64,000 bases of DNA from Brassica napus (taxonomy: Eukaryota; Streptophyta; Magnoliopsida; Brassicales; Brassicaceae): positions 62,001 to 126,000 of the forward strand of contig NW_026014861.1 in NCBI RefSeq assembly GCF_020379485.1. The letters run 5' to 3'. Numbering within the stretch: position 1 is the first letter of the stretch; every line of letters begins with the position of its first letter. Positions 1 through 15,000 of the stretch are shown piece after piece. Both the position numbers and the translations under genes were made by a program. Below the pieces are notes generated by a model. That model did not search any database, was not told the origin of the DNA, and saw nothing but the letters and a program-made list of their open reading frames with translations.

Positions 1-3000
1 GATTCTCCACCACTTTATGTATCCAAATCAAGCTTCTCACAAAGTGATTCATCCTGGTTTGATTGGAAGGACGAAGAAGCTGTGCTATTCCCAAACTGGG
101 AAACTGGAATCACCTGATTTGAAAGTGGGATAACTTCTTCATCCCAACTCCTATGAGATTTATTCAACTTCCTGATGATTCTCCACCACTTTATGTATCC
201 AAATCAAGCTTCTCACAAAGTGATTCATCCTGGTTTGATTGGAAGGACGAAGAAGCTGTGCTATTCCCAAACTGGGAAACTGGAATCACCTGATTTGAAA
301 GTGGGATAACTTCTTCATCCCAACTCCTATGAGATTTATTCAACTTCCTGATGATTCTCCACCACTTTATGTATCCAAATCAAGCTTCTCACAAAGTGAT
401 TCATCCTGGTTTGATTGGAAGGACGAAGAAGCTGTGCTATTCCCAAACTGGGAAACTGGAATCACCTGATTTGAAAGTGGGATAACTTCTTCATCCCAAC
501 TCCTATGAGATTTATTCAACTTCCTGATGATTCTCCACCACTTTATGTATCCAAATCAAGCTTCTCACAAAGTGATTCATCCTGGTTTGATTGGAAGGAC
601 GAAGAAGCTGTGCTATTCCCAAACTGGGAAACTGGAATCACCTGATTTGAAAGTGGGATAACTTCTTCATCCCAACTCCTATGAGATTTATTCAACTTCC
701 TGATGATTCTCCACCACTTTATGTATCCAAATCAAGCTTCTCACAAAGTGATTCATCCTGGTTTGATTGGAAGGACGAAGAAGCTGTGCTATTCCCAAAC
801 TGGGAAACTGGAATCACCTGATTTGAAAGTGGGATAACTTCTTCATCCCAACTCCTATGAGATTTATTCAACTTCCTGATGATTCTCCACCACTTTATGT
901 ATCCAAATCAAGCTTCTCACAAAGTGATTCATCCTGGTTTGATTGGAAGGACGAAGAAGCTGTGCTATTCCCAAACTGGGAAACTGGAATCACCTGATTT
1001 GAAAGTGGGATAACTTCTTCATCCCAACTCCTATGAGATTTATTCAACTTCCTGATGATTCTCCACCACTTTATGTATCCAAATCAAGCTTCTCACAAAG
1101 TGATTCATCCTGGTTTGATTGGAAGGACGAAGAAGCTGTGCTATTCCCAAACTGGGAAACTGGAATCACCTGATTTGAAAGTGGGATAACTTCTTCATCC
1201 CAACTCCTATGAGATTTATTCAACTTCCTGATGATTCTCCACCACTTTATGTATCCAAATCAAGCTTCTCACAAAGTGATTCATCCTGGTTTGATTGGAA
1301 GGACGAAGAAGCTGTGCTATTCCCAAACTGGGAAACTGGAATCACCTGATTTGAAAGTGGGATAACTTCTTCATCCCAACTCCTATGAGATTTATTCAAC
1401 TTCCTGATGATTCTCCACCACTTTATGTATCCAAATCAAGCTTCTCACAAAGTGATTCATCCTGGTTTGATTGGAAGGACGAAGAAGCTGTGCTATTCCC
1501 AAACTGGGAAACTGGAATCACCTGATTTGAAAGTGGGATAACTTCTTCATCCCAACTCCTATGAGATTTATTCAACTTCCTGATGATTCTCCACCACTTT
1601 ATGTATCCAAATCAAGCTTCTCACAAAGTGATTCATCCTGGTTTGATTGGAAGGACGAAGAAGCTGTGCTATTCCCAAACTGGGAAACTGGAATCACCTG
1701 ATTTGAAAGTGGGATAACTTCTTCATCCCAACTCCTATGAGATTTATTCAACTTCCTGATGATTCTCCACCACTTTATGTATCCAAATCAAGCTTCTCAC
1801 AAAGTGATTCATCCTGGTTTGATTGGAAGGACGAAGAAGCTGTGCTATTCCCAAACTGGGAAACTGGAATCACCTGATTTGAAAGTGGGATAACTTCTTC
1901 ATCCCAACTCCTATGAGATTTATTCAACTTCCTGATGATTCTCCACCACTTTATGTATCCAAATCAAGCTTCTCACAAAGATTCATCCTGGTTTGATTGG
2001 AAGGACGAAGAAGCTGTGCTATTCCCAAACTGGGAAACTGGAATCACCTGATTTGAAAGTGGGATAACTTCTTCATCCCAACTCCTATGAGATTTATTCA
2101 ACTTCCTGATGATTCTCCACCACTTTATGTATCCAAATCAAGCTTCTCACAAAGTGATTCATCCTGGTTTGATTGGAAGGACGAAGAAGCTGTGCTATTC
2201 CCAAACTGGGAAACTGGAATCACCTGATTTGAAAGTGGGATAACTTCTTCATCCCAACTCCTATGAGATTTATTCAACTTCCTGATGATTCTCCACCACT
2301 TTATGTATCCAAATCAAGCTTCTCACAAAGTGATTCATCCTGGTTTGATTGGAAGGACGAAGAAGCTGTGCTATTCCCAAACTGGGAAACTGGAATCACC
2401 TGATTTGAAAGTGGGATAACTTCTTCATCCCAACTCCTATGAGATTTATTCAACTTCCTGATGATTCTCCACCACTTTATGTATCCAAATCAAGCTTCTC
2501 ACAAAGTGATTCATCCTGGTTTGATTGGAAGGACGAAGAAGCTGTGCTATTCCCAAACTGGGAAACTGGAATCACCTGATTTGAAAGTGGGATAACTTCT
2601 TCATCCCAACTCCTATGAGATTTATTCAACTTCCTGATGATTCTCCACCACTTTATGTATCCAAATCAAGCTTCTCACAAAGTGATTCATCCTGGTTTGA
2701 TTGGAAGGACGAAGAAGCTGTGCTATTCCCAAACTGGGAAACTGGAATCACCTGATTTGAAAGTGGGATAACTTCTTCATCCCAACTCCTATGAGATTTA
2801 TTCAACTTCCTGATGATTCTCCACCACTTTATGTATCCAAATCAAGCTTCTCACAAAGTGATTCATCCTGGTTTGATTGGAAGGACGAAGAAGCTGTGCT
2901 ATTCCCAAACTGGGAAACTGGAATCACCTGATTTGAAAGTGGGATAACTTCTTCATCCCAACTCCTATGAGATTTATTCAACTTCCTGATGATTCTCCAC

Positions 3001-6000
3001 CACTTTATGTATCCAAATCAAGCTTCTCACAAAGTGATTCATCCTGGTTTGATTGGAAGGACGAAGAAGCTGTGCTATTCCCAAACTGGGAAACTGGAAT
3101 CACCTGATTTGAAAGTGGGATAACTTCTTCATCCCAACTCCTATGAGATTTATTCAACTTCCTGATGATTCTCCACCACTTTATGTATCCAAATCAAGCT
3201 TCTCACAAAGTGATTCATCCTGGTTTGATTGGAAGGACGAAGAAGCTGTGCTATTCCCAAACTGGGAAACTGGAATCACCTGATTTGAAAGTGGGATAAC
3301 TTCTTCATCCCAACTCCTATGAGATTTATTCAACTTCCTGATGATTCTCCACCACTTTATGTATCCAAATCAAGCTTCTCACAAAGTGATTCATCCTGGT
3401 TTGATTGGAAGGACGAAGAAGCTGTGCTATTCCCAAACTGGGAAACTGGAATCACCTGATTTGAAAGTGGGATAACTTCTTCATCCCAACTCCTATGAGA
3501 TTTATTCAACTTCCTGATGATTCTCCACCACTTTATGTATCCAAATCAAGCTTCTCACAAAGTGATTCATCCTGGTTTGATTGGAAGGACGAAGAAGCTG
3601 TGCTATTCCCAAACTGGGAAACTGGAATCACCTGATTTGAAAGTGGGATAACTTCTTCATCCCAACTCCTATGAGATTTATTCAACTTCCTGATGATTCT
3701 CCACCACTTTATGTATCCAAATCAAGCTTCTCACAAAGTGATTCATCCTGGTTTGATTGGAAGGACGAAGAAGCTGTGCTATTCCCAAACTGGGAAACTG
3801 GAATCACCTGATTTGAAAGTGGGATAACTTCTTCATCCCAACTCCTATGAGATTTATTCAACTTCCTGATGATTCTCCACCACTTTATGTATCCAAATCA
3901 AGCTTCTCACAAAGTGATTCATCCTGGTTTGATTGGAAGGACGAAGAAGCTGTGCTATTCCCAAACTGGGAAACTGGAATCACCTGATTTGAAAGTGGGA
4001 TAACTTCTTCATCCCAACTCCTATGAGATTTATTCAACTTCCTGATGATTCTCCACCACTTTATGTATCCAAATCAAGCTTCTCACAAAGTGATTCATCC
4101 TGGTTTGATTGGAAGGACGAAGAAGCTGTGCTATTCCCAAACTGGGAAACTGGAATCACCTGATTTGAAAGTGGGATAACTTCTTCATCCCAACTCCTAT
4201 GAGATTTATTCAACTTCCTGATGATTCTCCACCACTTTATGTATCCAAATCAAGCTTCTCACAAAGTGATTCATCCTGGTTTGATTGGAAGGACGAAGAA
4301 GCTGTGCTATTCCCAAACTGGGAAACTGGAATCACCTGATTTGAAAGTGGGATAACTTCTTCATCCCAACTCCTATGAGATTTATTCAACTTCCTGATGA
4401 TTCTCCACCACTTTATGTATCCAAATCAAGCTTCTCACAAAGAGATTCATCCTGGTTTGATTGGAAGGACGAAGAAGCTGTGCTATTCCCAAACTGGGAA
4501 ACTGGAATCACCTGATTTGAAAGTGGGATAACTTCTTCATCCCAACTCCTATGAGATTTATTCAACTTCCTGATGATTCTCCACCACTTTATGTATCCAA
4601 ATCAAGCTTCTCACAAAGTGATTCATCCTGGTTTGATTGGAAGGACGAAGAAGCTGTGCTATTCCCAAACTGGGAAACTGGAATCACCTGATTTGAAAGT
4701 GGGATAACTTCTTCATCCCAACTCCTATGAGATTTATTCAACTTCCTGATGATTCTCCACCACTTTATGTATCCAAATCAAGCTTCTCACAAAGTGATTC
4801 ATCCTGGTTTGATTGGAAGGACGAAGAAGCTGTGCTATTCCCAAACTGGGAAACTGGAATCACCTGATTTGAAAGTGGGATAACTTCTTCATCCCAACTC
4901 CTATGAGATTTATTCAACTTCCTGATGATTCTCCACCACTTTATGTATCCAAATCAAGCTTCTCACAAAGTGATTCATCCTGGTTTGATTGGAAGGACGA
5001 AGAAGCTGTGCTATTCCCAAACTGGGAAACTGGAATCACCTGATTTGAAAGTGGGATAACTTCTTCATCCCAACTCCTATGAGATTTATTCAACTTCCTG
5101 ATGATTCTCCACCACTTTATGTATCCAAATCAAGCTTCTCACAAAGAGATTCATCCTGGTTTGATTGGAAGGACGAAGAAGCTGTGCTATTCCCAAACTG
5201 GGAAACTGGAATCACCTGATTTGAAAGTGGGATAACTTCTTCATCCCAACTCCTATGAGATTTATTCAACTTCCTGATGATTCTCCACCACTTTATGTAT
5301 CCAAATCAAGCTTCTCACAAAGTGATTCATCCTGGTTTGATTGGAAGGACGAAGAAGCTGTGCTATTCCCAAACTGGGAAACTGGAATCACCTGATTTGA
5401 AAGTGGGATAACTTCTTCATCCCAACTCCTATGAGATTTATTCAACTTCCTGATGATTCTCCACCACTTTATGTATCCAAATCAAGCTTCTCACAAAGTG
5501 ATTCATCCTGGTTTGATTGGAAGGACGAAGAAGCTGTGCTATTCCCAAACTGGGAAACTGGAATCACCTGATTTGAAAGTGGGATAACTTCTTCATCCCA
5601 ACTCCTATGAGATTTATTCAACTTCCTGATGATTCTCCACCACTTTATGTATCCAAATCAAGCTTCTCACAAAGTGATTCATCCTGGTTTGATTGGAAGG
5701 ACGAAGAAGCTGTGCTATTCCCAAACTGGGAAACTGGAATCACCTGATTTGAAAGTGGGATAACTTCTTCATCCCAACTCCTATGAGATTTATTCAACTT
5801 CCTGATGATTCTCCACCACTTTATGTATCCAAATCAAGCTTCTCACAAAGTGATTCATCCTGGTTTGATTGGAAGGACGAAGAAGCTGTGCTATTCCCAA
5901 ACTGGGAAACTGGAATCACCTGATTTGAAAGTGGGATAACTTCTTCATCCCAACTCCTATGAGATTTATTCAACTTCCTGATGATTCTCCACCACTTTAT

Positions 6001-9000
6001 GTATCCAAATCAAGCTTCTCACAAAGTGATTCATCCTGGTTTGATTGGAAGGACGAAGAAGCTGTGCTATTCCCAAACTGGGAAACTGGAATCACCTGAT
6101 TTGAAAGTGGGATAACTTCTTCATCCCAACTCCTATGAGATTTATTCAACTTCCTGATGATTCTCCACCACTTTATGTATCCAAATCAAGCTTCTCACAA
6201 AGTGATTCATCCTGGTTTGATTGGAAGGACGAAGAAGCTGTGCTATTCCCAAACTGGGAAACTGGAATCACCTGATTTGAAAGTGGGATAACTTCTTCAT
6301 CCCAACTCCTATGAGATTTATTCAACTTCCTGATGATTCTCCACCACTTTATGTATCCAAATCAAGCTTCTCACAAAGTGATTCATCCTGGTTTGATTGG
6401 AAGGACGAAGAAGCTGTGCTATTCCCAAACTGGGAAACTGGAATCACCTGATTTGAAAGTGGGATAACTTCTTCATCCCAACTCCTATGAGATTTATTCA
6501 ACTTCCTGATGATTCTCCACCACTTTATGTATCCAAATCAAGCTTCTCACAAAGTGATTCATCCTGGTTTGATTGGAAGGACGAAGAAGCTGTGCTATTC
6601 CCAAACTGGGAAACTGGAATCACCTGATTTGAAAGTGGGATAACTTCTTCATCCCAACTCCTATGAGATTTATTCAACTTCCTGATGATTCTCCACCACT
6701 TTATGTATCCAAATCAAGCTTCTCACAAAGTGATTCATCCTGGTTTGATTGGAAGGACGAAGAAGCTGTGCTATTCCCAAACTGGGAAACTGGAATCACC
6801 TGATTTGAAAGTGGGATAACTTCTTCATCCCAACTCCTATGAGATTTATTCAACTTCCTGATGATTCTCCACCACTTTATGTATCCAAATCAAGCTTCTC
6901 ACAAAGTGATTCATCCTGGTTTGATTGGAAGGACGAAGAAGCTGTGCTATTCCCAAACTGGGAAACTGGAATCACCTGATTTGAAAGTGGGATAACTTCT
7001 TCATCCCAACTCCTATGAGATTTATTCAACTTCCTGATGATTCTCCACCACTTTATGTATCCAAATCAAGCTTCTCACAAAGTGATTCATCCTGGTTTGA
7101 TTGGAAGGACGAAGAAGCTGTGCTATTCCCAAACTGGGAAACTGGAATCACCTGATTTGAAAGTGGGATAACTTCTTCATCCCAACTCCTATGAGATTTA
7201 TTCAACTTCCTGATGATTCTCCACCACTTTATGTATCCAAATCAAGCTTCTCACAAAGTGATTCATCCTGGTTTGATTGGAAGGACGAAGAAGCTGTGCT
7301 ATTCCCAAACTGGGAAACTGGAATCACCTGATTTGAAAGTGGGATAACTTCTTCATCCCAACTCCTATGAGATTTATTCAACTTCCTGATGATTCTCCAC
7401 CACTTTATGTATCCAAATCAAGCTTCTCACAAAGTGATTCATCCTGGTTTGATTGGAAGGACGAAGAAGCTGTGCTATTCCCAAACTGGGAAACTGGAAT
7501 CACCTGATTTGAAAGTGGGATAACTTCTTCATCCCAACTCCTATGAGATTTATTCAACTTCCTGATGATTCTCCACCACTTTATGTATCCAAATCAAGCT
7601 TCTCACAAAGTGATTCATCCTGGTTTGATTGGAAGGACGAAGAAGCTGTGCTATTCCCAAACTGGGAAACTGGAATCACCTGATTTGAAAGTGGGATAAC
7701 TTCTTCATCCCAACTCCTATGAGATTTATTCAACTTCCTGATGATTCTCCACCACTTTATGTATCCAAATCAAGCTTCTCACAAAGTGATTCATCCTGGT
7801 TTGATTGGAAGGACGAAGAAGCTGTGCTATTCCCAAACTGGGAAACTGGAATCACCTGATTTGAAAGTGGGATAACTTCTTCATCCCAACTCCTATGAGA
7901 TTTATTCAACTTCCTGATGATTCTCCACCACTTTATGTATCCAAATCAAGCTTCTCACAAAGTGATTCATCCTGGTTTGATTGGAAGGACGAAGAAGCTG
8001 TGCTATTCCCAAACTGGGAAACTGGAATCACCTGATTTGAAAGTGGGATAACTTCTTCATCCCAACTCCTATGAGATTTATTCAACTTCCTGATGATTCT
8101 CCACCACTTTATGTATCCAAATCAAGCTTCTCACAAAGAGATTCATCCTGGTTTGATTGGAAGGACGAAGAAGCTGTGCTATTCCCAAACTGGGAAACTG
8201 GAATCACCTGATTTGAAAGTGGGATAACTTCTTCATCCCAACTCCTATGAGATTTATTCAACTTCCTGATGATTCTCCACCACTTTATGTATCCAAATCA
8301 AGCTTCTCACAAAGTGATTCATCCTGGTTTGATTGGAAGGACGAAGAAGCTGTGCTATTCCCAAACTGGGAAACTGGAATCACCTGATTTGAAAGTGGGA
8401 TAACTTCTTCATCCCAACTCCTATGAGATTTATTCAACTTCCTGATGATTCTCCACCACTTTATGTATCCAAATCAAGCTTCTCACAAAGAGATTCATCC
8501 TGGTTTGATTGGAAGGACGAAGAAGCTGTGCTATTCCCAAACTGGGAAACTGGAATCACCTGATTTGAAAGTGGGATAACTTCTTCATCCCAACTCCTAT
8601 GAGATTTATTCAACTTCCTGATGATTCTCCACCACTTTATGTATCCAAATCAAGCTTCTCACAAAGTGATTCATCCTGGTTTGATTGGAAGGACGAAGAA
8701 GCTGTGCTATTCCCAAACTGGGAAACTGGAATCACCTGATTTGAAAGTGGGATAACTTCTTCATCCCAACTCCTATGAGATTTATTCAACTTCCTGATGA
8801 TTCTCCACCACTTTATGTATCCAAATCAAGCTTCTCACAAAGTGATTCATCCTGGTTTGATTGGAAGGACGAAGAAGCTGTGCTATTCCCAAACTGGGAA
8901 ACTGGAATCACCTGATTTGAAAGTGGGATAACTTCTTCATCCCAACTCCTATGAGATTTATTCAACTTCCTGATGATTCTCCACCACTTTATGTATCCAA

Positions 9001-12000
9001 ATCAAGCTTCTCACAAAGAGATTCATCCTGGTTTGATTGGAAGGACGAAGAAGCTGTGCTATTCCCAAACTGGGAAACTGGAATCACCTGATTTGAAAGT
9101 GGGATAACTTCTTCATCCCAACTCCTATGAGATTTATTCAACTTCCTGATGATTCTCCACCACTTTATGTATCCAAATCAAGCTTCTCACAAAGTGATTC
9201 ATCCTGGTTTGATTGGAAGGACGAAGAAGCTGTGCTATTCCCAAACTGGGAAACTGGAATCACCTGATTTGAAAGTGGGATAACTTCTTCATCCCAACTC
9301 CTATGAGATTTATTCAACTTCCTGATGATTCTCCACCACTTTATGTATCCAAATCAAGCTTCTCACAAAGTGATTCATCCTGGTTTGATTGGAAGGACGA
9401 AGAAGCTGTGCTATTCCCAAACTGGGAAACTGGAATCACCTGATTTGAAAGTGGGATAACTTCTTCATCCCAACTCCTATGAGATTTATTCAACTTCCTG
9501 ATGATTCTCCACCACTTTATGTATCCAAATCAAGCTTCTCACAAAGTGATTCATCCTGGTTTGATTGGAAGGACGAAGAAGCTGTGCTATTCCCAAACTG
9601 GGAAACTGGAATCACCTGATTTGAAAGTGGGATAACTTCTTCATCCCAACTCCTATGAGATTTATTCAACTTCCTGATGATTCTCCACCACTTTATGTAT
9701 CCAAATCAAGCTTCTCACAAAGTGATTCATCCTGGTTTGATTGGAAGGACGAAGAAGCTGTGCTATTCCCAAACTGGGAAACTGGAATCACCTGATTTGA
9801 AAGTGGGATAACTTCTTCATCCCAACTCCTATGAGATTTATTCAACTTCCTGATGATTCTCCACCACTTTATGTATCCAAATCAAGCTTCTCACAAAGTG
9901 ATTCATCCTGGTTTGATTGGAAGGACGAAGAAGCTGTGCTATTCCCAAACTGGGAAACTGGAATCACCTGATTTGAAAGTGGGATAACTTCTTCATCCCA
10001 ACTCCTATGAGATTTATTCAACTTCCTGATGATTCTCCACCACTTTATGTATCCAAATCAAGCTTCTCACAAAGTGATTCATCCTGGTTTGATTGGAAGG
10101 ACGAAGAAGCTGTGCTATTCCCAAACTGGGAAACTGGAATCACCTGATTTGAAAGTGGGATAACTTCTTCATCCCAACTCCTATGAGATTTATTCAACTT
10201 CCTGATGATTCTCCACCACTTTATGTATCCAAATCAAGCTTCTCACAAAGTGATTCATCCTGGTTTGATTGGAAGGACGAAGAAGCTGTGCTATTCCCAA
10301 ACTGGGAAACTGGAATCACCTGATTTGAAAGTGGGATAACTTCTTCATCCCAACTCCTATGAGATTTATTCAACTTCCTGATGATTCTCCACCACTTTAT
10401 GTATCCAAATCAAGCTTCTCACAAAGTGATTCATCCTGGTTTGATTGGAAGGACGAAGAAGCTGTGCTATTCCCAAACTGGGAAACTGGAATCACCTGAT
10501 TTGAAAGTGGGATAACTTCTTCATCCCAACTCCTATGAGATTTATTCAACTTCCTGATGATTCTCCACCACTTTATGTATCCAAATCAAGCTTCTCACAA
10601 AGAGATTCATCCTGGTTTGATTGGAAGGACGAAGAAGCTGTGCTATTCCCAAACTGGGAAACTGGAATCACCTGATTTGAAAGTGGGATAACTTCTTCAT
10701 CCCAACTCCTATGAGATTTATTCAACTTCCTGATGATTCTCCACCACTTTATGTATCCAAATCAAGCTTCTCACAAAGTGATTCATCCTGGTTTGATTGG
10801 AAGGACGAAGAAGCTGTGCTATTCCCAAACTGGGAAACTGGAATCACCTGATTTGAAAGTGGGATAACTTCTTCATCCCAACTCCTATGAGATTTATTCA
10901 ACTTCCTGATGATTCTCCACCACTTTATGTATCCAAATCAAGCTTCTCACAAAGTGATTCATCCTGGTTTGATTGGAAGGACGAAGAAGCTGTGCTATTC
11001 CCAAACTGGGAAACTGGAATCACCTGATTTGAAAGTGGGATAACTTCTTCATCCCAACTCCTATGAGATTTATTCAACTTCCTGATGATTCTCCACCACT
11101 TTATGTATCCAAATCAAGCTTCTCACAAAGTGATTCATCCTGGTTTGATTGGAAGGACGAAGAAGCTGTGCTATTCCCAAACTGGGAAACTGGAATCACC
11201 TGATTTGAAAGTGGGATAACTTCTTCATCCCAACTCCTATGAGATTTATTCAACTTCCTGATGATTCTCCACCACTTTATGTATCCAAATCAAGCTTCTC
11301 ACAAAGTGATTCATCCTGGTTTGATTGGAAGGACGAAGAAGCTGTGCTATTCCCAAACTGGGAAACTGGAATCACCTGATTTGAAAGTGGGATAACTTCT
11401 TCATCCCAACTCCTATGAGATTTATTCAACTTCCTGATGATTCTCCACCACTTTATGTATCCAAATCAAGCTTCTCACAAAGTGATTCATCCTGGTTTGA
11501 TTGGAAGGACGAAGAAGCTGTGCTATTCCCAAACTGGGAAACTGGAATCACCTGATTTGAAAGTGGGATAACTTCTTCATCCCAACTCCTATGAGATTTA
11601 TTCAACTTCCTGATGATTCTCCACCACTTTATGTATCCAAATCAAGCTTCTCACAAAGATTCATCCTGGTTTGATTGGAAGGACGAAGAAGCTGTGCTAT
11701 TCCCAAACTGGGAAACTGGAATCACCTGATTTGAAAGTGGGATAACTTCTTCATCCCAACTCCTATGAGATTTATTCAACTTCCTGATGATTCTCCACCA
11801 CTTTATGTATCCAAATCAAGCTTCTCACAAAGTGATTCATCCTGGTTTGATTGGAAGGACGAAGAAGCTGTGCTATTCCCAAACTGGGAAACTGGAATCA
11901 CCTGATTTGAAAGTGGGATAACTTCTTCATCCCAACTCCTATGAGATTTATTCAACTTCCTGATGATTCTCCACCACTTTATGTATCCAAATCAAGCTTC

Positions 12001-15000
12001 TCACAAAGTGATTCATCCTGGTTTGATTGGAAGGACGAAGAAGCTGTGCTATTCCCAAACTGGGAAACTGGAATCACCTGATTTGAAAGTGGGATAACTT
12101 CTTCATCCCAACTCCTATGAGATTTATTCAACTTCCTGATGATTCTCCACCACTTTATGTATCCAAATCAAGCTTCTCACAAAGAGATTCATCCTGGTTT
12201 GATTGGAAGGACGAAGAAGCTGTGCTATTCCCAAACTGGGAAACTGGAATCACCTGATTTGAAAGTGGGATAACTTCTTCATCCCAACTCCTATGAGATT
12301 TATTCAACTTCCTGATGATTCTCCACCACTTTATGTATCCAAATCAAGCTTCTCACAAAGTGATTCATCCTGGTTTGATTGGAAGGACGAAGAAGCTGTG
12401 CTATTCCCAAACTGGGAAACTGGAATCACCTGATTTGAAAGTGGGATAACTTCTTCATCCCAACTCCTATGAGATTTATTCAACTTCCTGATGATTCTCC
12501 ACCACTTTATGTATCCAAATCAAGCTTCTCACAAAGTGATTCATCCTGGTTTGATTGGAAGGACGAAGAAGCTGTGCTATTCCCAAACTGGGAAACTGGA
12601 ATCACCTGATTTGAAAGTGGGATAACTTCTTCATCCCAACTCCTATGAGATTTATTCAACTTCCTGATGATTCTCCACCACTTTATGTATCCAAATCAAG
12701 CTTCTCACAAAGTGATTCATCCTGGTTTGATTGGAAGGACGAAGAAGCTGTGCTATTCCCAAACTGGGAAACTGGAATCACCTGATTTGAAAGTGGGATA
12801 ACTTCTTCATCCCAACTCCTATGAGATTTATTCAACTTCCTGATGATTCTCCACCACTTTATGTATCCAAATCAAGCTTCTCACAAAGTGATTCATCCTG
12901 GTTTGATTGGAAGGACGAAGAAGCTGTGCTATTCCCAAACTGGGAAACTGGAATCACCTGATTTGAAAGTGGGATAACTTCTTCATCCCAACTCCTATGA
13001 GATTTATTCAACTTCCTGATGATTCTCCACCACTTTATGTATCCAAATCAAGCTTCTCACAAAGAGATTCATCCTGGTTTGATTGGAAGGACGAAGAAGC
13101 TGTGCTATTCCCAAACTGGGAAACTGGAATCACCTGATTTGAAAGTGGGATAACTTCTTCATCCCAACTCCTATGAGATTTATTCAACTTCCTGATGATT
13201 CTCCACCACTTTATGTATCCAAATCAAGCTTCTCACAAAGTGATTCATCCTGGTTTGATTGGAAGGACGAAGAAGCTGTGCTATTCCCAAACTGGGAAAC
13301 TGGAATCACCTGATTTGAAAGTGGGATAACTTCTTCATCCCAACTCCTATGAGATTTATTCAACTTCCTGATGATTCTCCACCACTTTATGTATCCAAAT
13401 CAAGCTTCTCACAAAGAGATTCATCCTGGTTTGATTGGAAGGACGAAGAAGCTGTGCTATTCCCAAACTGGGAAACTGGAATCACCTGATTTGAAAGTGG
13501 GATAACTTCTTCATCCCAACTCCTATGAGATTTATTCAACTTCCTGATGATTCTCCACCACTTTATGTATCCAAATCAAGCTTCTCACAAAGTGATTCAT
13601 CCTGGTTTGATTGGAAGGACGAAGAAGCTGTGCTATTCCCAAACTGGGAAACTGGAATCACCTGATTTGAAAGTGGGATAACTTCTTCATCCCAACTCCT
13701 ATGAGATTTATTCAACTTCCTGATGATTCTCCACCACTTTATGTATCCAAATCAAGCTTCTCACAAAGAGATTCATCCTGGTTTGATTGGAAGGACGAAG
13801 AAGCTGTGCTATTCCCAAACTGGGAAACTGGAATCACCTGATTTGAAAGTGGGATAACTTCTTCATCCCAACTCCTATGAGATTTATTCAACTTCCTGAT
13901 GATTCTCCACCACTTTATGTATCCAAATCAAGCTTCTCACAAAGATTCATCCTGGTTTGATTGGAAGGACGAAGAAGCTGTGCTATTCCCAAACTGGGAA
14001 ACTGGAATCACCTGATTTGAAAGTGGGATAACTTCTTCATCCCAACTCCTATGAGATTTATTCAACTTCCTGATGATTCTCCACCACTTTATGTATCCAA
14101 ATCAAGCTTCTCACAAAGTGATTCATCCTGGTTTGATTGGAAGGACGAAGAAGCTGTGCTATTCCCAAACTGGGAAACTGGAATCACCTGATTTGAAAGT
14201 GGGATAACTTCTTCATCCCAACTCCTATGAGATTTATTCAACTTCCTGATGATTCTCCACCACTTTATGTATCCAAATCAAGCTTCTCACAAAGAGATTC
14301 ATCCTGGTTTGATTGGAAGGACGAAGAAGCTGTGCTATTCCCAAACTGGGAAACTGGAATCACCTGATTTGAAAGTGGGATAACTTCTTCATCCCAACTC
14401 CTATGAGATTTATTCAACTTCCTGATGATTCTCCACCACTTTATGTATCCAAATCAAGCTTCTCACAAAGTGATTCATCCTGGTTTGATTGGAAGGACGA
14501 AGAAGCTGTGCTATTCCCAAACTGGGAAACTGGAATCACCTGATTTGAAAGTGGGATAACTTCTTCATCCCAACTCCTATGAGATTTATTCAACTTCCTG
14601 ATGATTCTCCACCACTTTATGTATCCAAATCAAGCTTCTCACAAAGTGATTCATCCTGGTTTGATTGGAAGGACGAAGAAGCTGTGCTATTCCCAAACTG
14701 GGAAACTGGAATCACCTGATTTGAAAGTGGGATAACTTCTTCATCCCAACTCCTATGAGATTTATTCAACTTCCTGATGATTCTCCACCACTTTATGTAT
14801 CCAAATCAAGCTTCTCACAAAGTGATTCATCCTGGTTTGATTGGAAGGACGAAGAAGCTGTGCTATTCCCAAACTGGGAAACTGGAATCACCTGATTTGA
14901 AAGTGGGATAACTTCTTCATCCCAACTCCTATGAGATTTATTCAACTTCCTGATGATTCTCCACCACTTTATGTATCCAAATCAAGCTTCTCACAAAGAG

